Assembly: GCA_027604685.1 (NCBI GenBank)
Contig: JADHYX010000383.1
Coordinates: 1-21,128 of the forward strand
Source: Lobulomyces angularis
Lineage: Eukaryota; Chytridiomycota; Chytridiomycetes; Lobulomycetales; Lobulomycetaceae
Direction: 5' to 3'
Length of the DNA stretch: 21,128 bases
The notes below the pieces were generated by a model. It was given only the letters and a program-made list of their open reading frames with translations, made no database searches and was not told the DNA's origin. The number at the start of each line of letters is the position of its first letter. Within the stretch, counting starts at the first letter, position 1. This document shows positions 10,001 to 17,818 of the stretch, in pieces. Position numbers and translations under genes: made by a program.

Positions 10001-10670
10001 AAGAGATATGCGGACATTAGTAATAACAAGACAAATGTTATTGCTTCAGCGGCTCCTCCTACAAAATGGAGTGTAGTTGGAAAAAAGTATATATATTTTA
10101 TCTTTTTTGGATTTATTAAATAATTACTACAGGGAAGTTAATAATAAGGTAGGAGTTAGCACAGTGAATAACACTTCTTTAGCAGCAAGAGTAGGAAGCA
10201 ACATAAAAAAAGAAGGAGGTGGGATAAAGCCAGTGAACGCTAATAGTAAACCAATGGAAGTTAAGGATACAACTGTAAAAAAGAATTTGAGTGCATTGGA
10301 GAACGAGGAGTTGATAGATTGGTGTAAAAAAACTTTAGCAATAATCAAGTCACCGCAGTTTGATTTAAAGACATTTTTGGATTTACTTTTTTTAAATGAA
10401 TTGACAGATGAATTACTGATATTTCAAATTTGTGATGCAACCTTAGGAGGATACAATATGATCAACAGTAAAAAGTTTTGTGAAGAGTTTTTAAAAAGGA
10501 AAAAGATGTTGATGGAAGGTGGAGTAGGAGGAGAAGGATTTGGATGGAAAGAGGTAAAATCCGTTGGTGGGAATGCCAGCAATGCAGCTAATACAGCAGG
10601 AAATGGTATGCAAGGTTTTGCTAGTAAAAATAAGTTTCAAATTGTCAGTAGTAAAGGAAAAAAAAAGTAA
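7079..10670 (+). CDS. GYF-domain protein, SMY2/GIGYF-like, 1093 aa, 7 exons
   Basis: Exons: 7079-7367, 7426-7467, 7513-7563, 7614-7708, 7769-8309, 8361-10086, 10133-10670 (3282 nt). Near the N-terminus TYSREALLEIF holds Y30-x4-L35-L36, the eIF4E/4EHP-binding motif form seen in GIGYF and plant EXA1. The GYF adaptor domain (about 328-375) reads LWEFKYLGQQ, IHGPFSAEVM, then HYEDGHL. GPF and Met are kept, but the usual Trp and the GYF tripeptide are changed (GHL). It is followed by a Gln/Asn-rich low-complexity stretch (about 405-575), an acidic segment, a Glu/Lys coiled coil (about 665-805), a helical block (LIDWCKKTLAIIK, about 970) and a basic C-terminus KFQIVSSKGKKK, like GIGYF tails. The family binds proline-rich partners and takes part in mRNA translation control and decay. 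The start is the first ATG after an A-run; frames joining upstream begin with TTG only. Intron 5 (8310-8360) is 51 nt and stop-free. Confidence 0.88.
8310..8360 (+). other. Stop-free 51-nt intron inside the GYF domain
   Basis: The intron starts GTATAAC, ends ATTTTAG, has an internal CTAAT branch-like site, and its length is a multiple of three with no stop. Removing it joins LGQQ directly to A-I-HGPF, matching the spacing of GYF domains. Keeping it would insert 17 hydrophobic residues before GPF. It is called an intron from domain alignment alone. Confidence 0.7.
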
Positions 10671-10708
10671 CTTTCAAATTGTCAATTGCGAAGGGAAAAA
10701 AATCTGAA
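10635..10708 (+). repeat. Imperfect 37-bp tandem duplication across the stop codon of the GYF-protein gene
   Basis: TTTCAAATTGTCA occurs at 10635-10647 and again at 10672-10684, each followed by a diverged purine stretch ending in GGAAAAAAA. The first copy encodes FQIVSSKGKKK before the stop at 10668-10670. The second, out of frame with the gene, would read FQIVNCEGKKI then stop. The copies have a period of 37 bp and differ at several positions. Confidence 0.75.
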
Positions 10709-10941
10709 TTAGAAAAAATTTTTTTTTAAATTAATTATATTGTATTAAAATTTTTTAGAGATTTAGTTGTTTTTTTTGTTTTTAAATTTTGGCGCATCGG
10801 ATGGCTAGATGGCTATACGTGGCGCAGCAGAGGTGTTTAAATATTTAGAAAAAATCCAGATTCAAATTTATTAATACAAACTCAACTTTTAAACCTCAAA
10901 AAACCCATTTTATTTTTATCAACTTTGCTAGCAGAAATCTT
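10671..10941. other. Intergenic region between the GYF-protein and GPI-protein genes
   Basis: The first part carries the second copy of the 37-bp duplication, then T-rich sequence that should contain the 3' end of the upstream transcript. The second part is less AT-rich (10790-10830) and holds the repeat cluster listed separately, followed by TTTAAATATTTA at about 10836-10847 as a TATA-like stretch roughly 100 bp before the next ATG. No gene is seen. Confidence 0.5.
10790..10826 (+). promoter_or_regulatory. Nested direct repeats upstream of the GPI-protein gene
   Basis: TGGCGCA at 10790-10796 and 10820-10826 (30 bp apart) flank a perfect tandem pair of GATGGCTA at 10800-10807 and 10808-10815. 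The block stands out by its G+C content in an AT-rich gap and lies 115-150 bp upstream of the ATG at 10942. Paired copies of two motifs suggest a transcription-factor binding cluster, but I do not recognise the motifs. Confidence 0.4.
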
Positions 10942-11373
10942 ATGAAGTTATCAATTATTTTTTTAATTTTGCTATGGGCACTTGTTACAGCGCAGACAAC
11001 CTCTGATTCCCCAACAAGAACTACTTCGAAAACGACATCAAAAACTGCTACCAAAACCTCATCCAAAACCAGTTTCTCTAAAATAACATCAATTTCTAAA
11101 TCGCAAACCTCATCAAGCAAATTAAGTACATCAAGCACATCAAGCACCTCAAGCTCTTCAACTGCAACTATCTTCAATGGCACTGTGACCACCGATTCTA
11201 TTTCTACAGAAGAGGCTACCACCGCTGATGCTCAGGAAACCTGCGCCGTTAACGATCCTTCCTGTGGTGACAATACTGACAATGGTGTTGCACTTGGAAG
11301 TAGTGCCCTTTCTTCTTTCGTGCCTCATTTATATCCAAACTTTATTTTCTTCCTATTTTATTTCCTAATGTAA
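10942..11373 (+). CDS. Secreted Ser/Thr-rich GPI-anchored cell-surface protein, 143 aa, single exon
   Basis: The protein opens with a signal peptide (MKLSIIFLILLWALVTA, cleavage probably after residue 17). It continues with a stretch of about 65 residues made mostly of Ser, Thr and Lys (TSK repeats early, TSS and SST repeats later), ideal for dense O-glycosylation. One NGT N-glycosylation sequon and a Cys pair follow (CAVNDPSC). The end has small residues (ALGSSALSS) and then a hydrophobic tail ending in FFLFYFLM, the layout of a GPI attachment signal. Such proteins are typical of fungal cell walls or membranes and are fast-evolving; no enzymatic domain is visible. It is the only intronless gene of the window and has a distinctive repeat block upstream. 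The complete anchor, signal and stop argue that it is a real gene. Confidence 0.8.
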   Translation: MKLSIIFLILLWALVTAQTTSDSPTRTTSKTTSKTATKTSSKTSFSKITSISKSQTSSSKLSTSSTSSTSSSSTATIFNGTVTTDSISTEEATTADAQETCAVNDPSCGDNTDNGVALGSSALSSFVPHLYPNFIFFLFYFLM

Positions 11374-11599
11374 AGGTTATTTTTTTTAATTAATTTATTT
11401 ATATTTTTTTTTTCTTTGCCCAGAACTTCAATGTAATTAATTAAACATTTTATGCAACATTAAATTTAAATCTATTATACTTAATTTATTTATAAAACTT
11501 TTTTCTATCTTAAAGTTCAAACCAAACTTCAATATTATATTTTCTATTTTAAATAAAAACTAAATCAAAATCTCTGAAAAAAAAATAAAACCAAATTTT
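11374..11599. other. Convergent 3' region between the GPI-protein and ABCA genes
   Basis: The two genes end tail to tail 226 bp apart. The stretch is very AT-rich and contains AATAAA-like sequences on both strands (for example AATAAAA near 11552 and 11585 on the plus strand, and TTTATT near 11393 and 11488 reading as AATAAA on the minus strand), consistent with overlapping polyadenylation zones. No gene is seen. Confidence 0.45.
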
Positions 11600-14500
11600 T
11601 TATTTTTTTCCAACTTCATAACCAGAATATCCATTAGGATTGGCTTCTCTAATAAGCTTTAAAAACACTTCTTCCAACTAATAAAAAAAAGAATTATTCT
11701 AGATATTAATCTGATTATAAATTTCTTTACTGTTGCTTGGGAAATTCCCCATGTTGTAATCCCAACACCACGATTTGATTCTAGCCAATCAACAAATGAC
11801 GGAATATGACTTTTAAACTTATTGGGTAATTGAAAAATTAAGGCTCCTGCTGATTCATCTTCTACAACAATTCCTGGCACTCTTTTTATAACTTCTTCTT
11901 TTATCTTATCTGACAAACTTGGTTCTGTAATTAAATTCATTCTATTCATTTTTCATTTTTTTGATTTAAAAAAAAAATTAATAAAAATATTTTTTGATTA
12001 TACCTATATCCAGCTCCGAACTTTTCTTTTAAAGTGATACTATTGCCTATAGCTTTAACAGAACCATGCTAAAAAAGAGAATAGTTATTAAAAAATCGTT
12101 TCTTTCGTAAACTTACTGCCATAATAGCAATTCTATCTCCCAGAACATCAGCTTCTTCCATACTATGTGTAGTTAATACTATTACTCTCCCTTCTTTAAA
12201 ATTTTCCACAAAAGACCATACTCTTCTTCTATTTACCGGATCCATACCAGTCTAGTTAAATTATTTTTTTAGTACACTATGATTATATTAAGTAATATTA
12301 CAGTTGGCTCATCCATAAATATTACTTTTGGGTCTCCAATAGTGGAAATAACAAGGGATAATCTACGTTTCATACTAAATCAAAATTTTAAGTATCACCA
12401 TTTTTATTTTATTTTATTTTATTTTTGTCAAACCCTCCAGAATACGTATTTGCTCTGGTGTTTCTAACTTGCCATAATTTTACACATTTTAACCTATCCT
12501 CAATTAACATTTTCACATCTTTTTTTGGTATGCCCTTTAAGCCTGCGTATAGTTCTATATGTTCCACCGCTGTTAAATCTCCAAATAATATGCTTTTTTT
12601 TGTTAAATTTAATTAAAATTTAATCTTTCAATTTTCTTACTCATGTTGTGGACACACACCCATAATCTTACTGATCTCGCTCATTTGATGGGCGACGCTG
12701 AATCCATATATAATGGCATCTCCTTTTGTTGCTGGTGTTAGCCCCGATAATATATTCATTGAAGTTGATTTTCCTGCTCCATTTTGCCCTGTTTGGTTGT
12801 GTAAATATTTTTTTTTGTTAAAAAAACTTTTGGCTAATTTTCTACCTAATAATGCCAACAATTTTCCTTCTTGAAACGTAATGCAAGTATCTTTTACCGC
12901 TATTTTATCCGTTTTTGATTTATAAAATCTCGATTTTTGAAAAACTTTTCGTAGATTAATTATTCTCACTGCAAAATTTGTATTTTCTAAAAAAAAAGTT
13001 AGAAAAAAAAAACAATTGAATTCAAAATTTTTTGGTCAAACCATCATTTAAAGCAATATTTCTTTCCTTAGTTACCTCCTCGTCTTCATTATCAATTACA
13101 ATTCCACCACTCTTTGATTTGATTTCTTTTAACCATTCCGAACAATTTTTCTTGTCTTTATTTCCGAATCCCCAATATGATGGCATTAAAAAGAATAAAG
13201 GGCTTTTATATATTCCATATTCATTTGGAATAACCTATCTTCACCTATCAAACATTTTATGGTTTTATATAACATACCTGATCAAAGTACAAAGTCAAAA
13301 TATAATAAAATATAGTATTCATTATTAAAAAATAATAGGAGCTAACAGGAAGTGGTAGAGTAGGTTGCACACCATTGTAACTTGGCCTTAGCATCGAATC
13401 TATAGGTTCATATAATCTGTTCCATGAAAATCCAGGTCCTGGAATGTACGTTTGCGTTAACCTATCCAATCTACCTGTCGTTAATCTAATTTTTTATTTT
13501 TAATTTTTAAATATTTCCGATATTCAGTTAATTACGTTGTTAAATCCAAAAACATCTTTCCAAAATTAAAAAATGGGATTAATAACAATATCCTCCAGCT
13601 ATTTTCGGTCATCATTTGCGTGTTTTCCCACCAAAGAAATCCAACAAAAGAGTTCGAAAAAACAAAACTATTTTTTTGTTAAGATAAACATATTAAAAAT
13701 CTGGATATTTACCTCTCAAAAAGCAATCCAATAATAAAGACAAATATACCACACATTATGGCAACTTGCGATTTTCTGACAAAGCAAGTTATAAAGAATG
13801 CAAAAGCAATCATAGCTTCACCAAATAAAAAAAACAAAAATATCAACACAAAAAAATCGGTATTTTTGAAAGCTGTAAATTGAAAAATTAATCCAAGTAC
13901 TACTGTCACGAATGCATTTCCGAGTACTAGTACTGACGTACTTAAAAACGTTGAGAGCCAATATACACTTGGCTTGAGACTAAAAGTTATTTTTTTTATA
14001 TTTTCATATTATTTTAAATATTATTTACGTACCCCATCATTTCTAAAGCAATTCTCAACTTCAACTCCTTTTCCGTTACTAACTGATTTAAAATATTTAT
14101 AAATATAACCATTTCTGAACAAAAAAAAAATACTGGCCCCTAATAAGGAATAAAATGGAAAAAATGAACCAAAATTCATAGATGTGGTTTACCAAATTTT
14201 GAACAATGGTATCACTAACAACTAAAGACGGGATAGTTGGCCACTCCTTCAGTGAGACTTCCATTTTAACATTGGAGGAGGTGTCGTGTAATGTTGATAC
14301 TATTGCTTCATCCAAACCTCTCATTAAACTTAAAGTCTCTCTTCCTATCTGATCAGTACCGTTACTTGTTAATGAATAGTTGACCCAAATTTGATACTAT
14401 CATTATCATTATAAAAATGACATTTTCTTATTAATTACCTGCAAGTTAAATGTTGGATTGTTAATATCATTGGCATCAGTAAACGTAATACCCCACTTTG

Positions 14501-15235
14501 TAACGTTTGGGTTTCTAAACGCATATTGGTAAATAACTAAAAAAAATTTTTTTTTGGCATTTAATAAATTTTTAACATAAAAAGTTATTACATTCAGAAT
14601 CAGGAACCGGGACTATATCTAAAGTAGAGAGCGGTAAAGAAAAGTCAATTAGATTTTCATTCTGAATTTTGAATTCATGATCGCTTATCCTTTCTGAATT
14701 TATAGCAATAAATTTTTGCATAATTTTGTCAGTAGTAGCAGTTTTTGGAGTGTACATTATACTAATACACGCTGTATCAATATTTCTTCCCTAAACGTTT
14801 TTTTAATATTTTAATGTTATTGTAAAAAAAAGTTAAATTTGATTACTTGGCAAGGATAGACGCCTTCTAATGGAGTAGATGTTGGGTGCGGTATTCCTAT
14901 TTCTTGTCTCGCATAATCTGCCTACAATAAATTTTTATTGCTAAATATAGTTCATAATATAATGTTTTACTCTCTGCAAAACAAATAAAAGCAGTTGAAA
15001 TATAAGTGGTGCTAAAACACATTGCGCCAAAGTGGATCTCCACCATCTAAACTAAAATCAAAAAAAATTTATTATTAAAAAAAATGATAATTTGTACTTG
15101 AAGTATTGTATTCCTCTTTAACATGCAAAACAGTTGAGCAATGTAGTCAATGTAAAAATTTTTTTTTATACTAGAAGATCGAAATTTTCCCAGATTCTCT
15201 TCTGTTATTAACTCCACCTGTTCCTTTTTTTTCAT
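11600..15235 (-). CDS. ABCA-subfamily ABC transporter, half-size (one TMD, one NBD), 903 aa, 19 exons
   Basis: Exons: 15235-15098, 15051-14971, 14921-14847, 14790-14592, 14536-14439, 14396-14193, 14139-14033, 13979-13713, 13667-13536, 13485-13278, 13234-13042, 12986-12846, 12788-12641, 12592-12434, 12374-12302, 12251-12117, 12068-12004, 11941-11731, 11677-11600 (2712 nt). After a first membrane helix and a large lumenal loop (YQIWVNYSL), the ABC2-type membrane domain contains [19 protein letters not shown], the ABCA hallmark after TM2, and further helices. The nucleotide-binding domain has Walker [10 protein letters not shown] (615-623), Q-loop CPQHD (660-664), signature YSGG (714-717), Walker B IFMDEPTTGMDP (735-746) and H-loop His770 in TTHSMEEAD, then the ABCA-type end [17 protein letters not shown]. 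Half-size ABCAs are known from Dictyostelium, oomycetes and plants and usually move lipids. A half transporter needs to dimerise. It lies just downstream of the P450 on the same strand. Confidence 0.92.
12789..12845 (-). other. Stop-free 57-nt intron in the Walker A loop of the ABCA transporter
   Basis: The intron begins GTAGAAA and ends AACCAAACAG on the minus strand. It is a multiple of three without a stop, so an unspliced mRNA would stay in frame and insert 19 residues between LLG and QNGAGKST, breaking the P-loop. The splice call rests on the perfect restoration of GQNGAGKST. Confidence 0.8.
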
Positions 15236-15491
15236 TTTTTTATAGCTAAATACTTATTTTTATTTGATTGTATAATATTTTCTTTTTAGATATAGCATTA
15301 TTAAAAATTTTTTTTTTTAATATTTTTTAAATGTGATTGATTGGCTAAAATTTTTAGGTGGGAAAAAAAAATTCCAGTAAAAATCAATAATTATTCCATT
15401 ATTTGTTGATTTACTGAGTAAAAAATAAAAGAATATCACAAATAAATTTAAAATATGCATTAAAAAAAATTGAGATGGTAGTAACAATCTC
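15236..15491. other. 256-bp spacer between the ABCA start and the P450 stop
   Basis: AT-rich with runs of T. It must hold the P450 3' end and the ABCA promoter. No separate gene or clear motif is seen. Confidence 0.45.
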
Positions 15492-17638
15492 TTAAACACG
15501 AGAAACTTTAACTTTTAAACCATTTTTGAGCCTCAATGTTCCCTTACTTTCGATTTTTAGATCTTCCCTTGCACTTGCCAATTCCATATCATACTTCAAG
15601 CAAATGGTTGAAATTACTGTTTTCATTTCTATTACCTAAAAAAAAAAGTAAAATTTATTTTTGTCGAGAGACTAATAATTACTGCCAATTTTTGCCCAAT
15701 GCAACTGTAAATATAAAGATTTTTTCAAAAAAAATTAAAAAGTTTTATTTAAAATAAAGTTATTACTTAGTTGGACCTTCACCTTAGAATACATAAAATA
15801 AATTGCCAATGAGATACTTCATAAAAAACATTTTTTTGTTTTATACCGAACGGTAGATAAGTGCCATTGACAACATTCTTCTCTTCTCCTAACCATCTTT
15901 CTGGTACAAATTCATTTCCATCCTTCCAATATTTTTCATTTCTCTGCAAACTATACACCAAGATAGAAAGATTATCTCCCTTTTTAATATTATAGCCCCC
16001 TAGTGTAGTATCAACATTGCTTTTTTTTTGCAACGCAGGAACAATAGGGTAAAGTCTTAAAGTTTCTTTGATGACCTTAAATAAAAAAAATGCTCAAATG
16101 TTTTCTTTTTAAAATTTGAATTGGTTACTGCATCAGTAAATTTAAGGTCGTTTAATTTTTCATAAGTTAATTTTTCTCCATTTAGCAACTCTTTTGCTTC
16201 TTCTCTTACTCTTTTATAATAATGTTGGTTTTTACACAATTCCATAAATGCAAATGCTAACGTGTTTGAAGTAGTCCTATGTAATTCTTAATTGTAAAAC
16301 TCTTTGTACATTTTACCCTTGTCCTGCTAAAAAGAATGCAAAAACTTCGTCTTCTAATTCCTCTTGTGTAAAAAGATCAAAACTAGATTTTTCAAATTTT
16401 CCTCCTAAGGTTGAATTTTCCATTAAACGATCCAAAAGGTCCATATCCTTTGCAGCAACGGGAACAATATTTTCTTTAAATTTTTGTTCCTTGTCTTCAA
16501 CGACATCTTTAATAACTCCTTTCAAATAGGATACCGGACCTTTAATTTGTTCTGGAGTGGCTCCTAGGCAATTTAATTGTAGATTGTTTTTTTAGATTTG
16601 TTAAATAATGCACTCTTCTTTACCTAAAACTCGCCACATGAATTTAGGAGTAAAACGACGAATTGGGAAAGCTTTCGCCATTTGAAGTAAATATTTCTGA
16701 TTTTTGTTTTCAACACCAGGATCCACCAAGGTTTCTACTAAATGGAAATTATAGGAAAATCCAACGCGTCCGCTATAAATATGGAACAAAACCACATTAA
16801 CAGTTTTGAAATCATGTGATGTAAACTTTACATAACATCAGTAGCTAGAAAATTTAGAGCTTTGGTCAATTCAATCTCACTTCTTTCTTTATCAGTATAG
16901 CCTTCCCAAACCTTCATTAATTCGTTAGATTCATGTAAACTAATCATAAAAGAATTTCTCAAGTGAGTTGGACCAAAGGCAGGTTGCAGAAGTTTGCGAT
17001 GTTTTTTCCATCTAAAAAAAAAATCTTACTAGTTTTATGATAGAGCATCTTACTGGTCGCTAGGCGATGGAATTAAAAATAAAGCATAATTGCATATGCC
17101 TTTGAACAAAGCGCTTAATCTTTCGTCTCTGACAAACTCAGTATGCCTTAATGCCAGTATTTGCTTTGCAAAGTCAGGATCACTAATCAATTTTGTACCA
17201 TTCATACTAATACCAGGCAAGTACATGTTAACCTTAGTGTAAAGGAATCTGGAATAAATATTTTTTCCATTTTTTTTTGGTAGATTACAATTGGATTATC
17301 AGTCTTAGACGCAAGATCAAAAAATAGATGAACAGTTCCATCACGGAAGGCATGCAATAAACCAAATAAATTTCCAAAAATTTTACTTCCACCTTTAGAA
17401 AAAAAAATAAAAATTGGAAGTTACAGATCGAATAAAAAATAAAATATTTTTTTGAGCAGATCAAATAAAATTCAACAGGGTGGTTAAAAAAATTCCATTT
17501 ATTATAATGCGTCATTTTGTTGGTACCTGGAAATTGTGGAATGTTCGAAACAGACTTTGTGTTTCTGTAGACCAGAAACGAAAGCAGACCAAACAGAGAA
17601 AGCTGCGAGACAGTTTGAATTGAAATTAAGTTATCCAT
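15492..17638 (-). CDS. Cytochrome P450 monooxygenase, 509 aa, 11 exons
   Basis: Exons: 17638-17527, 17392-17289, 17232-17054, 17011-16832, 16772-16624, 16563-16317, 16276-16129, 16075-15847, 15782-15767, 15704-15683, 15635-15492 (1530 nt). Motifs in order: an N-terminal membrane anchor (LSLFGLLSFLVY), a Pro-rich hinge (IPQFPG), C-helix W133-KKH-R137, I-helix AGQGTTS (321-327; oxygen activation), K-helix E377-TL-R380, the PERW element, and heme loop FGEGPTNCIG with Cys456 as iron ligand. The heme loop is spread over three exons, two of them only 16 and 22 nt. Overall style (ETLRLYP, GGYNIKKGDNL) is that of class II ER P450s of the CYP4/CYP102-like clan, often fatty-acid or alkane hydroxylases, but the substrate cannot be read from sequence. 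The second exon uses an acceptor at CTAAG before GTTAACATG; the nearer TTCCAG leads to a stop. Confidence 0.9.
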
Positions 17639-17818
17639 TTGTTAAGTGTTTTGTTAATTGTTTGTTGACATTTTCTTTCTATTTATATCGCAAAAATATT
17701 AATCCGCAGATGTGAGGTGGAAAAAATTTATGTGGAAAAAATTTTTTACTTAATTTTTAGAACTTTCATTTATTCTATTTACAAAAAAGATAAAGCTAGA
17801 TATTCAATAAAATAATAT
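17639..17818. other. 180-bp spacer between the P450 start and the beta-galactosidase stop
   Basis: A short same-strand gap that must hold the P450 promoter and the 3' end of the upstream gene. AAAATTT(A/T) stretches and a small direct repeat of TGTGGAAAAAATTT-like sequence near 17712-17745 are the only structure seen. Confidence 0.4.

Noticed and set aside
10806..10880. tRNA-like A-box (TGGCGCAGCAGA) and weak B-box (GATTCAAATTT)
   Set aside because: No acceptor-stem pairing and no plausible anticodon arm could be formed around the two boxes.
10896..11222. Minus-strand Val/Leu-rich open frame
   Set aside because: Shadow of the Ser/Thr-rich repeats of the GPI-protein gene; Ser/Thr repeats read backwards give such Val/Glu runs.
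17393..17526. Coding reading of the P450 stretch after IPQFPG (TNKMTHYNKW...)
   Set aside because: Treated as a 134-nt intron, because splicing gives a smooth hinge into GGSKIFGNLFG and keeps the frame, whereas reading through forces the wrong frame for the next exon.
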